A DNA stretch of 64,000 nt from CAZSNT01 sp964607765 (lineage in GTDB: Bacteria > Verrucomicrobiota > Lentisphaeria > Oligosphaerales > JABHEG01): assembly GCA_964607765.1 (NCBI GenBank), contig CAZSNT010000001.1, forward strand, positions 110,897 through 174,896, in the 5' to 3' direction. The notes beneath the pieces were generated by a model. It was not told the origin of the DNA, searched no databases, and was given only the letters and a program-made list of their open reading frames with translations. This document shows positions 52,288-61,326 of this stretch, piece by piece. Position 1 is the stretch's first letter, and each line of letters opens with the position of its first letter. The translations under genes were made by a program, and so were the position numbers.

Positions 52288-52316
52288 TTGCGGTCGCGAG
52301 GCCGCGAGTCTATCTT
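52288..52316 (+). promoter_or_regulatory. Candidate promoter of the PA14-containing glycosidase gene
   Basis: TTGCGG (52288-52293) and TATCTT (52311-52316) are 17 bp apart, 42 bp before ATG 52358. The string GTCTATCTT at the -10 box also occurs before the STAS-tailed gene (41093-41101). Confidence 0.4.
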
Positions 52317-52357
52317 GTCCGCCCAATCAAGACGTGAGAGAGCAAGGAAGCGATTGC

Positions 52358-55300
52358 ATGAACATGTTGACCCGCAGTGTGTCGATCGCCGCAGCGTCCG
52401 CGGCCATCCTGGCAGGAGAAGGTGCGATGTCCGCTCCGGTGCAGGCTCTGGTGTCGTCGTCGGGGAAGGTCACGTTGCGCGCGAGCGGGGCGGAGGTCGG
52501 CACGCTCGTGCCGGGGCTCTACGAATCCGGCTGGCGCGGGGCCAGCTTCGGGCCGACGGCCGGGCTGCCGGAGGACGGCCGGCCGCTGTCCGGCCTCGCC
52601 AAGTCCCCGAGCGGCATTGAGCTGACAAGTGACATCACGGTCCGGGAGGCCGACGGCGGCATTGCGGTCCGTTGCGTGCTCACCCCCAAAGCCCCGATCT
52701 CGGTGAACAGCCTGCATGTGGGGCTCGACATTCCCGCCGCCGAGCTGGCCGGGCGCAGCTACACGATCGACGGCCAGGCCGCCATTGTGCCGGAAACGCG
52801 CGGGGACACGCATCTCAGCAACAAGCCGACCGAGAGCATTGCCCTGGACACGGCGCACGGCGGTCGCATCACGCTGACTTTCCCGTCTCCAACACACGTT
52901 CTGCTGCAGGACAACCGGCAGTGGGGTCCGTCGTTCGTCGTGCGCGTCGGCGAGCAGCACAACCCGGCAGCTACCATCCCCGCGGCGCCGGTCGAGTTCC
53001 GGTTCCACATGGCGTTCTCGCAGGGCGTTGCCTTGGACATCGACCGGCCCGTAACCATCACGGCGGGTGACGACTGGATCCCGCTCGACTACGACGTGGA
53101 GATTGAGCCCGGCTCCGTTCTCGATTTCTCGGGCATGGGGTTCCACGACGCGCCGGCCGGCAAACACGGGCGCCTGCTCTCCCGGCCCAACGGCACGTTC
53201 GCGTTCGCGGACTCCCCGGATGTGCCGCGCCGGTTCTACGGCGTCAATTTCTGTTTCTCGGCGCATTACCTGGAAAAGGCGGAAGCCGATCGGCTCGCCG
53301 GCCGCATCGCGCGCATGGGCTACAACACGATTCGGATCCATCACCACGAGAGCATGCTGGTGCGCCAGAGCCCACGCACGAGCAGCAGTGTTGCCGACAT
53401 CCCCACCGACACAAACCCGGACCGCACGGAACAGATCACGAAGCTGCAGACGCCATCCAGTGAAGCTGACCGCTACGGCCAGCGTCTGAGCGGATTCCTG
53501 CACCCGCCGCGCAGCGGTGACTACGTGTTCAAGGTCGCGAGCGACGACAACTCGGAGCTCTGGCTCAGCACGGACGAGACAGAGGACCGGAAGCGGCGGA
53601 TTGCCAGCGTTTCAGGCTGGACCGGCACGGACGAGTTCGACAAGTACCCCACGCAGATCTCCGATCCCGTCCACCTCCGGGCCGGACAGCGGTACTGGCT
53701 CTGCGTGCTGCACAAAGAAGGGTCCGGTGGCGATCACGTTCACGTGGCGTGGGAAGGTCCGGGCATCGAGCAGCAGACGATCGCGGGCGAGGCCTTGTCG
53801 ACGCCCGACGGCCGGCGGGGCGCCGCGCTTCGAGAGGTGTGGGGCGGCAAGAAGGCGGAGGAGCGGAAGGACTCGACCGTGTTGATCCCCGAACGGCTCG
53901 ATCAACTGGACACCTTCATCGCCGCGTTCCGGAAACGGGGCATCTACATCACCACGGATCTGTACGTTTCGCGGCCGGTTTATGCGTCCGAACTCCACGA
54001 CGGTGCCGACGGTAACGTGGCCATGGACGAGTTCAAGATGGCTGTGCCCGTGGATGAGCGAGCCTTCGAGAACTGGAAAGCGTTCAGTCGCAATCTGCTC
54101 ACGCACCGCAACCCCTACACGGGGATGACCTACGCGGCGGACCCCGCGCTGGCGTGGCTCAGCATGATCAACGAAGGGAACGTCGGCAACCACCTCGGCG
54201 GTTTGAAGGGGCGGCTGCGTGAGCAGTGGCGCGCGGCGTGGAACGACTGGCTCGCGCAGCGCTACGCGTCACACCAGGCGCTGGCCGACGCGTGGGAGCG
54301 GGATCCGAAGGGCGATCCGCGCCAGGGCACCGTACCCCTGCACACCGATATCCGCGACACATCGCCGGCCGGCCGTGATCTGGCCACGTTCTGTGCTTTC
54401 ATCGAGGAGCGCATGTTCCGGCGCATGAAGGCGTTCCTGCGCGACGAGATCGGCTGCGCCGCGCTGTTGACCAACATGAACGGCTGGACCAACCGCGTTG
54501 CCACACATGCGGCCCGGGAAGACTTCGATTACGTGGACGACCACTTCTACGTGGACCACCCGCATTTCCTGGTGAATCGCTGGCAGCTGCCCTCGTCGTG
54601 CTCGAACACCAGCCCGATCCGCAACCGCGCGCCCGGCGGCCGATCCAACAGCTTCGTGCGCGTCGTGGGGAAACCGTTCACGATCAGTGAGTACAACTAC
54701 TCGGGGCCCGGTCGGTTCCGGGGCGTTGGCGGGATCCTGACCGGCTGCCTGGGCGCGCTGCAGGGCTGGGACGTGATCTGGCGGTTCGCCTACAGTCACA
54801 GCAAAGGCAATCTGTTCAAACCGTCCACAGCGGGCTATTTCGACATCGTCGCCGATCCACTGAACCAGGTCGCGGACCGTGCCGCGGTGTGCCTGTATCT
54901 GCGGGGCGACCTGCGCGAAGCTCCGCACATGGTGGCGCTGGCGTTCGATCCCCGGGACTTGCGCGCAGGCAGCGTTGCCAATCGCGGCGTGAACCCCGAA
55001 TGGTCGGAACTCGCCTGGGTCACCAAAGTCGGCACGGCGCTGACTGGGCAAATGGAAGGCGTGTCGCCCGACGTGGTCTACCCCGTGGGGCCGGGAGCCG
55101 CACGTGCTCTGGGCCGCGAGGACGCCGGCGGCAAGGCATATGAAGCGAGCGTTGGGCGGCACATCGTCGAACAGATGCAGAGCAAGGGGTGGCTGCGCGA
55201 GGTCGATCCTGCCACGTGGCGCAAAGTGCTGCGCAGCGAGACGGGGGAGCTGACCATCGACGCACCACGCGACGTGTTCCTGCTCGACACGCCGCGCACG

Positions 55301-55720
55301 GCCGGCGGCTACGCGCCGGAGGGCGAGACGATCCGCACCACATCAGTGACAGTCGACATGGACCGGACCTATGGCACGGTGTGGGTCTCAAGCATGGATG
55401 CGCAGCCCATCACGGACAGCCGCCGCCTCATCCTCTGTCACCTGACAGACCTGCAGAACACAGGCGCCCGATTCGGCGAGAAGGCGCGCAAGACGCTGTT
55501 CGCCTGGGGCAGCCTGCCGCACCTGGTGCACGACGGCCAGGCAACCGTGCGTATCCGCACACGCCATGCGGACTCCGCAACCGTCTACGCGCTGTCCACC
55601 AGCGGCCGGCGCCTGCACACCGTCCCGGCCCAGGCCGAAGGCGAGGAACTGATTATTCGTCCTGCTGTTCGCGGCCCGGACGGCAAGGCCCGGCTGCTGT
55701 ACGAGATCGCCGCCGAGTGA
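52358..55720 (+). CDS. Very large secreted GH5/GH42-like glycosidase with PA14-like domain inserted in the barrel
   Basis: 1120 residues from ATG 52358 (AAGGAAG upstream), signal peptide within residues 1-25. A beta-rich N-terminal region leads to DAPAGKHG (residue 264) and RRFYGVNFCFS, the start of the catalytic barrel. After NTIRIHHHESMLV (near 330) the barrel is interrupted by about 160 residues resembling a PA14 domain (SGFLHPPRSGDYVFKVASDD, NSELWLSTDE, HVHVAWEGPG). It resumes at TVLIPERLDQLDTFIAAF (residue about 507). Glu606 in SMINEGN and Glu778 in TISEYNYSG are the probable acid/base and nucleophile. It is a paralogue of the gene at 17399, which lacks the insert. Substrate unknown. Confidence 0.82.
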   Translation: MNMLTRSVSIAAASAAILAGEGAMSAPVQALVSSSGKVTLRASGAEVGTLVPGLYESGWRGASFGPTAGLPEDGRPLSGLAKSPSGIELTSDITVREADGGIAVRCVLTPKAPISVNSLHVGLDIPAAELAGRSYTIDGQAAIVPETRGDTHLSNKPTESIALDTAHGGRITLTFPSPTHVLLQDNRQWGPSFVVRVGEQHNPAATIPAAPVEFRFHMAFSQGVALDIDRPVTITAGDDWIPLDYDVEIEPGSVLDFSGMGFHDAPAGKHGRLLSRPNGTFAFADSPDVPRRFYGVNFCFSAHYLEKAEADRLAGRIARMGYNTIRIHHHESMLVRQSPRTSSSVADIPTDTNPDRTEQITKLQTPSSEADRYGQRLSGFLHPPRSGDYVFKVASDDNSELWLSTDETEDRKRRIASVSGWTGTDEFDKYPTQISDPVHLRAGQRYWLCVLHKEGSGGDHVHVAWEGPGIEQQTIAGEALSTPDGRRGAALREVWGGKKAEERKDSTVLIPERLDQLDTFIAAFRKRGIYITTDLYVSRPVYASELHDGADGNVAMDEFKMAVPVDERAFENWKAFSRNLLTHRNPYTGMTYAADPALAWLSMINEGNVGNHLGGLKGRLREQWRAAWNDWLAQRYASHQALADAWERDPKGDPRQGTVPLHTDIRDTSPAGRDLATFCAFIEERMFRRMKAFLRDEIGCAALLTNMNGWTNRVATHAAREDFDYVDDHFYVDHPHFLVNRWQLPSSCSNTSPIRNRAPGGRSNSFVRVVGKPFTISEYNYSGPGRFRGVGGILTGCLGALQGWDVIWRFAYSHSKGNLFKPSTAGYFDIVADPLNQVADRAAVCLYLRGDLREAPHMVALAFDPRDLRAGSVANRGVNPEWSELAWVTKVGTALTGQMEGVSPDVVYPVGPGAARALGREDAGGKAYEASVGRHIVEQMQSKGWLREVDPATWRKVLRSETGELTIDAPRDVFLLDTPRTAGGYAPEGETIRTTSVTVDMDRTYGTVWVSSMDAQPITDSRRLILCHLTDLQNTGARFGEKARKTLFAWGSLPHLVHDGQATVRIRTRHADSATVYALSTSGRRLHTVPAQAEGEELIIRPAVRGPDGKARLLYEIAAE

Positions 55721-55870
55721 GGCGTCCCGCTGCTGAAGCGCCGTGGCAATCAGCGGAACTTCTCGACATTCGGTCAGGGCGCGGCCGGCAGCCGGAAGCC
55801 AAGCTTGCCGGAGCGTGCATGGTCCGCGATGATACCGCGGCAGCCTCGGGCAAGCATCACCTCGAGCAAG

Positions 55871-55898
55871 TTGACATATTGATGTGTTGACATATATT
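55871..55898 (+). promoter_or_regulatory. vapBC promoter and probable operator repeat
   Basis: TTGACA (55871-55876) and TATATT (55893-55898) with 16 bp between make one of the best promoter matches in the window. TTGACATAT occurs twice (55871 and 55887), so the second copy lies across the -10 region and may be an antitoxin-binding half-site. The leader would be about 45 bases. Confidence 0.6.
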
Positions 55899-55948
55899 CG
55901 TGTGGACGATGCGCCGAAGGCAGCGGCTACCAGATCGGAGGTCGACCG

Positions 55949-56197
55949 ATGCGAACAACCGTCAGACTTGATGATGGCCTTCTTATCGGGGCCAAACGTC
56001 ATGCTGCGGAGACGCGGCGAACACTCACGCAGCTGATCACGGATGCGCTTGTCGCGCTGTTGGAGCGGGAGCGCGGCGCGCAGTCGCCGCGGCCCGTTAA
56101 CCTGCCGGTATTCCACGGCGATGGTCTGCACGAGGGGATTGACATCAACAACACGGCTTCGCTGCTCGACCACATGGAGCTCGGCAAGCAGGCATGA
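55949..56197 (+). CDS. vapB: VapB-type ribbon-helix-helix antitoxin
   Basis: 82 residues with a GGAGGT ribosome site. Residues 1-45 (MRTTVRLDDGLLIGAKRHAA, then LTQLITDALVALLERER) form the ribbon-helix-helix DNA-binding fold. The tail (PVFHGDGLHEGIDINNTASL) matches the toxin-binding segment of this VapB subgroup. It should neutralise the downstream VapC and repress the shared promoter. Its end overlaps the toxin start (ATGATGA). Confidence 0.9.
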   Translation: MRTTVRLDDGLLIGAKRHAAETRRTLTQLITDALVALLERERGAQSPRPVNLPVFHGDGLHEGIDINNTASLLDHMELGKQA

Positions 56198-56628
56198 TGA
56201 AGCTGTTCGACGTCAACATCCTCATCAACGCTCACCGGGCCGAAAACGTCGGGCACGCCTTCTACCGCCAGTGGCTGACTGACCAACTGGCGGATCGTGT
56301 GACGTTCCTCACCTGCGAGCTAGTACTGAGTTCGTTTGTGCGCATTGTCACCCATCCGCGTGTGTACCGTACGCCCACGCCGCTGTCACAAGCGTTGGCC
56401 TTCGTTGCCGAGATCCGCAGTCGGCCGAACGGTGTGAGCATCATGCCCGGTGCACGGCATTGGGACATCTTCGAGGGGCTGTGCCGACGCACGGCTGCGC
56501 GTGGCGGGCTGGTTCCCGACGCGTACCTGGCCGCTCTCGCCATCGAAGCTGAGGCCGAGTGGATCACCGCGGACGACGACTTCGCCGCGTTCGAACCAGA
56601 TCTGAGCTGGCGCCTGCTCAGACCGTAG
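56194..56628 (+). CDS. vapC: VapC-type PIN-domain ribonuclease toxin
   Basis: 144 residues; ATG 56194 or 56197. The PIN acidic residues are present: Asp in MKLFDVNILINAHR, Glu in LTCELVLSSFVRIVTHPRVY, and the Asp residues in LVPDAYLAALAIEAEAEWIT and ADDDFAAFEPDLSW. Family toxins cut tRNA or rRNA and stop growth when freed from VapB. The LVxDAxLAALA motif identifies the subgroup whose antitoxins look like the preceding gene. The pair appears intact. Confidence 0.92.
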   Translation: MMKLFDVNILINAHRAENVGHAFYRQWLTDQLADRVTFLTCELVLSSFVRIVTHPRVYRTPTPLSQALAFVAEIRSRPNGVSIMPGARHWDIFEGLCRRTAARGGLVPDAYLAALAIEAEAEWITADDDFAAFEPDLSWRLLRP

Positions 56629-56677
56629 TCACTCACCGGTTGCCTCTACGGCGCGGGGAGAGGGCATGTAACACGCA

Positions 56678-58528
56678 ATGGGGTGGATGCGAGTGCACAG
56701 ACAGGAACTGATAAGGCTGACCGGGGCCTGTGTGCTGCTGACGGGATTGCCGCTCTGCCTGGTGGCGGCAGACGACGCGGCCCTGACTGACGCGGAAGCG
56801 GCGGCCGCGGAGAAGCGCTTGCTCACTTCGGGCGTCTCAACACTGTCGCTGCGGGTGTCCCGGGACTACGCGATCGCGATGCTGGTGCGCCGCGATCCGG
56901 ACCGGGGCATGGGCACGCTGGTGCGCGCGATCTTCCGGGAGTTGGGCAGCGGCAAGGGTCGGAAGCTGCCAAGCCCCCGCATTCGTGACCTGGCACCGGT
57001 GGCGGATGCGCTGCCGTTGCTGCGTCTGTATTCGGCCCACGGTGGCGGTTGCGCGCTGCGCCCGGACGTCGCGCAGTGGCTGCTGGGCTCGGACTCCCGG
57101 CTGCGCCTGTTCCTGGACACGCTCAGCAGCCACGACAATTGGCCCGCCTGCTTCAAGCTTCTCGAAGATCTTTACGACCACGCCGGCAAGACTCGGGACG
57201 AGTTCCACAAGCTCATTCTCGCGTTGGCCGTGGTCTGGGATCAGCCGCACCGGCCGCTGCACGGGCAGATGGGCGGGGGGCAGCTCCGTTCCGTGCCGGC
57301 GCCACGTCTTCTCTACGATCACTTCAGCGCGCTCTACGGCAGCCGCAAAGCCCGGCTCCGTTACCGCGACCTGTCCGTCACCGCGCTGGTGTTTGCCGTG
57401 CACCTGCCCGTGCCCGTGAGCGAGATCGAGTGGGCGCGCACCGAGATCAAGGGCTCGGCCAGCAGCTGGCACAAGAAGTTCTCCGATATCCGCTACGATG
57501 TGCCGCGCGCCGTGCACGGCGTGTACCAGTGGCCGCACGGCGTCTACACGCTTGCCGCCATTCAGGAGAAGGGCGGGATCTGTGTCGACCAGGCCTATTT
57601 CGCCGCCCTGACCGCACGCGTGCACGGGATCCCGGCTCTGCTGTTCGTTGGGGAAGGCAAACGCGGGCCGCACGCCTGGTTCGGATACATGAAAAGCAAG
57701 TCCGGCTGGGAGATGGACTCGGGTCGTTACGCTACGGACAACTACGCCACGGGACACGCCGTCAACCCCCAGACCTGCCTGCCGCTGACCGACCACAACG
57801 TGACGTTCCTCTGCGACCGCGCCCTGCAGTCGTCCAGTCACGCGCAGGCGACCCGCTACGGCAGACTCGCGGTGACGTTTCTCGACCTGGGCTACCACGC
57901 CGCTGCCGGGCAGTGTGCCGACCTCAGCCTCGGCTTGACGCGCATCTACCCCGTGCCGTGGCGGGTGAAACTGCAGATTGCGCAGGACCACGGCGATGCG
58001 GAGGACGTGTTGGAGGTCCTGGAGCACAAGGCGCAGGCGTTTCGGCGCTACGACGACATTGTCACGGCTGTCCGTCAACAGCAGGCCCACGTGCTGCGCA
58101 CGCTCGGGCGCGACCGGCAGGCGGACCGGCTGCTGGACAGGAACAGGGCGCAGGTTGAGAGCGAAGACCGGGACGATCTCGCTCGGATGTTGCTGCACGA
58201 GCAGGTGCGGCAAGCGTACCGCAACGGCGACCACAAGGGCGCGCGCCGTGAGTTCGAGGACCTGCTGAAGAAGCAGCGCGACGAGGGCAGGAAGACCGTG
58301 GCCACCATCCAGGCGTACCTGTCCCTGACGAAAGCGACGGATCAGACGGAAGAGGCCGCCCGCTTCCTGCGCCGTCACCTGCAGACCATGATGGCGCGGC
58401 AGCGCGGCGACGTGCAGGCGGAAGCGGAGTTTCTCGCTCTGCTGCTGCAGGCGTACAAGAACAACAACGACGAGCGGAATGTACGCCGGACCCGGGAGAA
58501 GCTGGCCGAGCTGATTACCGGCAGATGA
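56678..58528 (+). CDS. Exported transglutaminase-like protein
   Basis: 616 residues; ATG 56678 or 56687 (MRVHRQ). An N-terminal hydrophobic stretch (GACVLLTGLPLCLVAADD) is a signal peptide. Residues about 280-360 contain the transglutaminase-like core: Cys in KGGICVDQAYFAALTARVHG, His in GPHAWFGYMKSKSGWEMDSG, and the following Asp. The enzyme fold covers peptidases and cross-linking enzymes. The last 220 residues are TPR-like helices (QAYRNGDHKGARREFEDLLK; ARFLRRHLQTMMARQRGDVQ). Substrate unknown; an envelope role is likely. It stands alone after vapBC. Confidence 0.75.
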   Translation: MGWMRVHRQELIRLTGACVLLTGLPLCLVAADDAALTDAEAAAAEKRLLTSGVSTLSLRVSRDYAIAMLVRRDPDRGMGTLVRAIFRELGSGKGRKLPSPRIRDLAPVADALPLLRLYSAHGGGCALRPDVAQWLLGSDSRLRLFLDTLSSHDNWPACFKLLEDLYDHAGKTRDEFHKLILALAVVWDQPHRPLHGQMGGGQLRSVPAPRLLYDHFSALYGSRKARLRYRDLSVTALVFAVHLPVPVSEIEWARTEIKGSASSWHKKFSDIRYDVPRAVHGVYQWPHGVYTLAAIQEKGGICVDQAYFAALTARVHGIPALLFVGEGKRGPHAWFGYMKSKSGWEMDSGRYATDNYATGHAVNPQTCLPLTDHNVTFLCDRALQSSSHAQATRYGRLAVTFLDLGYHAAAGQCADLSLGLTRIYPVPWRVKLQIAQDHGDAEDVLEVLEHKAQAFRRYDDIVTAVRQQQAHVLRTLGRDRQADRLLDRNRAQVESEDRDDLARMLLHEQVRQAYRNGDHKGARREFEDLLKKQRDEGRKTVATIQAYLSLTKATDQTEEAARFLRRHLQTMMARQRGDVQAEAEFLALLLQAYKNNNDERNVRRTREKLAELITGR

Positions 58529-58639
58529 CGCGGCCCTGCCGCCCTTTCTGACGCTTGTGTCTTGTCAACGGCTGGTTGGAGGGCCGATGTCCTCAGCGGC
58601 CAAGTCGTCCCACATTGCCTTGGCTTCATGCCGGCGGCC

Positions 58640-60328
58640 TCACCGGGCGTCTGTAACGGTTGCCCTGACTGCCCCGGCGTGGCGCCCGGCCTTCGGGTCT
58701 CCCGCGGCATGGAGCACGCCCGTCTGCTGATCGATCCACAGCATCACCGGGTGCCCCAGCACGCCGCGCTTCTTGATCGAGACGCCGTGGCCCCGTGATC
58801 GGAGCTCCGCCGCTGTCTCTGCGGCAATCTGCGGGTACAGTGTCAGACTTCCCTTCCTGGGCCGCGTCTGGCTGAACGAGCCCGTGTGATGCCCCGTAGA
58901 GAAGCGGGGAGCTGTCACTGCGTCTTTCGGCCTCATCCCAAACTCCACGTAGTCGAGTAGCAGTTGCAGGGAAACCTGGTCCTGGAGGTCGCCGCCTACA
59001 ACACTGATCGCCAAGACCGGCTTGTTGTCTTTCAGGACAATGGTTGGCGTCAGCGTGATCCGGGGGCGTTTCCCCGGCGCGACGGCGTTGGGGTGGCCCG
59101 GCACCGTGTTGAGGCTGATCAGGCGCGTGCCGTGCGTGATGCCCGTGCCGCCGCCCGGTCCCGCTCTGCTGCCCCAGCCGCTTGGCGTCGTCGCCACCAC
59201 ATTCCCCCAGCGATCCGCCACGACACAGGTTGTCGTGTCGCTCGGCTTGCTCGTGCCGTCCTTGGCCGCGGATCCTGCTCCCGCAGCCAATGCCTGCATC
59301 CGCAGCGGGTCGCCCGGCCGCACGTCCCGGGACGCCCGACGCAGGTCGAGCAGAGGGCGTCTCAACGCCGTGTATTCGTCGGAGAGAAGGGCAGCCAGGG
59401 GCACGTTGACGCACAGCGGGTCGCCGTAATACGCGTCACGGTCCGCCAGGCCCAGCTTCATCGCCTCGGTCACGGCATGGATGTAGTCGGCGGACAGATG
59501 CCCCATCGCGCTGAGGTCGAGATCCTCGAGCAAGCGAAGCGTCTGAAGCATGTACGGGCCTTGGGTCCAACTGCCGCACTTGACCACCGTGTAGCCGCGG
59601 TACTGCACGGTCACCGGCTCTTCGACATGCGTTACGTGCGCGGCCAGGTCCGCCTTGCGCAGCAGCCCCCCAGCTTCCCGGTACCACGCGTCGAGCTCGT
59701 CGGCCACGTCGCCGCGATAGAAGCGATCCGACACCGCGCGCAAGCCCTGGTTCCTGTCTGCCCCCGCCTGCGCTTCCGCCTCTGTCAGGCGCCGGAGTGT
59801 CCGGGCCAGGTCGCCGTACCATGGCTTGGGTTTGCGCCCGGTCTCCAGAAGCCGCAGCGTGGGCTTCACGACGTCCGCGAAACGCTTCGTGCCGTGACGC
59901 TGAAGCACGGTCACACACAGGTCAATGATGGCAGGTACGGCCGCGTTCGCCAGGTTGTTCGGGCGCCAGGCGCGCGGAATCCCGCCCATCTCCCGGAACC
60001 GCGACAGAGTCGCCAGTCGGGGCGCGGCGCCTTGGCCGGACAGGACCTCGACCTTCCCGAGCTTGGCGCTGTAGATCATCAGCGGCGCCTCCCCGCCGAT
60101 ACAGAACGGCCCGAAGTCGGTTACCGCCAGAGCCAGAATCACGGCCGCAGCCGCGTCCGCCGCATTCCCGTCCGCCTCCAGGATCTCGAGCCCGGCCTGG
60201 ACAGATCCCGCGCCGCCCGCGGCGACGACCCCCTTGTCACTTGCGGCATGCCATCCCATGCCGGCGCCCTCCCCGGCGAGAGTCAGGCCAAGGCCAAGGG
60301 CGAGAAACGTGCAGAATTGTCTCTTCAT
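58640..60328 (-). CDS. ggt: Gamma-glutamyltransferase
   Basis: 562 residues from ATG 60328, which has a signal peptide directly after it (FCTFLALGLGLTLAGEGAG); a GTG at 60340 overlapping the upstream stop is the alternative. It hydrolyses or transfers the gamma-glutamyl group of glutathione and similar peptides in the periplasm. The large-subunit start (KGVVAAGGAGSVQAGLEILE with GNAADAAAA) is typical. SDTTTCVVADRWGNVVATT contains the Thr at which the precursor cuts itself and which becomes the nucleophile. GSRAGPGGGTGI occurs where the family has the oxyanion loop. It is the last gene of an operon after two peptide-importer ATPases, suggesting use of imported or released peptides. Confidence 0.88.
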   Translation of the reverse strand: MKRQFCTFLALGLGLTLAGEGAGMGWHAASDKGVVAAGGAGSVQAGLEILEADGNAADAAAAVILALAVTDFGPFCIGGEAPLMIYSAKLGKVEVLSGQGAAPRLATLSRFREMGGIPRAWRPNNLANAAVPAIIDLCVTVLQRHGTKRFADVVKPTLRLLETGRKPKPWYGDLARTLRRLTEAEAQAGADRNQGLRAVSDRFYRGDVADELDAWYREAGGLLRKADLAAHVTHVEEPVTVQYRGYTVVKCGSWTQGPYMLQTLRLLEDLDLSAMGHLSADYIHAVTEAMKLGLADRDAYYGDPLCVNVPLAALLSDEYTALRRPLLDLRRASRDVRPGDPLRMQALAAGAGSAAKDGTSKPSDTTTCVVADRWGNVVATTPSGWGSRAGPGGGTGITHGTRLISLNTVPGHPNAVAPGKRPRITLTPTIVLKDNKPVLAISVVGGDLQDQVSLQLLLDYVEFGMRPKDAVTAPRFSTGHHTGSFSQTRPRKGSLTLYPQIAAETAAELRSRGHGVSIKKRGVLGHPVMLWIDQQTGVLHAAGDPKAGRHAGAVRATVTDAR

Positions 60329-60336
60329 GGCAAGAT

Positions 60337-61326
60337 TCACTCCACTTCATCGATGCGCAGGCAGGCCACTTCCCGGCCGGGTTGGGTTGCCTCCAACTCC
60401 GGCACGGTCTGTGAGCAGCTGCTGTCCGCAAAACTGCAGCGCGGATGGAAACTGCACCCGGTCGGGGGATTGATAGGGGAGGGCGGATCGCCGGTCAGCA
60501 CAACGCGTCGGCGTTGTCGTTCGCGGTCCGGGTCCGGGATGGGTATGGCGCTGATCAGCGCTTTGGTGTAGGGGTGCACGGGCGTTTCCATGATCGCGGC
60601 TGCATCGCCCACCTCGACGATCCGGCCAAGGTACATGACCGCGATCCTGTCGGCGAGGTACCGCACGACCGACAGATCGTGCGAGATGAAGATCAGGGTC
60701 AGGCCGCGCTCGCGCGACAGCCGCTGGATCAAGTTGATGATCTGGGACTGGATCGACACGTCCAAGGCGGACACAGGCTCATCCGCCACGATCAGCTTCG
60801 GTTGCGGAGCCAATGCTCTCGCAATGGCGATGCGCTGTCGCTGCCCGCCCGAGAACTCGTGCGGGTACTTGCTCATGTCCCTCGCCCTCAGGCCCACCGC
60901 CTCCACGAGCTCGAGGACACGGTCGCGCGTGTCATCTTTGTCCGTGGCTGCGGATCGGACCCGGACAGCTTCGGCGAGCGTGTCGTAGACGGTCATTCGC
61001 GGGTTCAGGGACGAGTAGGGATCCTGGAAAATCATCTGGAAATCCGCGCGTGCTTCCCGCAGCTCGGAATCGGTCAGCCCGGTCAGATCCCGGCCCTCGA
61101 GTCGGACCTTGCCTGCCGCTGCCGGGATCAGCTGCAGCACGGTCCGGGCCAGCGTTGTCTTGCCGCAACCCGATTCCCCGACCAGCCCCAGGACCTCGCC
61201 CGGCTGCATGCGCAGCGACACACCATCCACGGCCTTGACCCGGGCGGCGCGGCGCCGCGACAACAGCCCCGGTCGCACGTCGAACTGCGTCGTGATACCG
61301 TTGAGTTCGAGGAACGGACGGCTCAC
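60337..61326 (-). CDS. Oligopeptide/dipeptide ABC importer ATPase, OppF/DppF type
   Basis: 329 residues from GTG 61326, preferred because GGGGAG precedes it and GTGA overlaps the upstream stop; a longer frame to ATG 61359 exists. ATPase motifs are all canonical: Walker A GESGCGKTT, Q-loop QMIFQDPYSSLNPRM, signature EFSGGQRQRIAIARAL, Walker B LIVADEPVSALDVS, His ISHDLSVVRYLA. The C-terminal Opp/Dpp extension has the cysteine cluster SFHPRCSFADSSCSQ, a probable iron-sulfur site seen in this family. It pairs with the DppD-type gene upstream. No permease gene adjoins. Confidence 0.94.
   Translation of the reverse strand: MSRPFLELNGITTQFDVRPGLLSRRRAARVKAVDGVSLRMQPGEVLGLVGESGCGKTTLARTVLQLIPAAAGKVRLEGRDLTGLTDSELREARADFQMIFQDPYSSLNPRMTVYDTLAEAVRVRSAATDKDDTRDRVLELVEAVGLRARDMSKYPHEFSGGQRQRIAIARALAPQPKLIVADEPVSALDVSIQSQIINLIQRLSRERGLTLIFISHDLSVVRYLADRIAVMYLGRIVEVGDAAAIMETPVHPYTKALISAIPIPDPDRERQRRRVVLTGDPPSPINPPTGCSFHPRCSFADSSCSQTVPELEATQPGREVACLRIDEVE

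Noticed and set aside
55774..55893. 39-residue minus-strand frame (MSTHQYVNLLEVMLARGCRG...)
   Set aside because: Reasonable composition, but it starts inside the vapBC -10 box and has no ribosome site or recognised match. Possibly the end of a lost gene.
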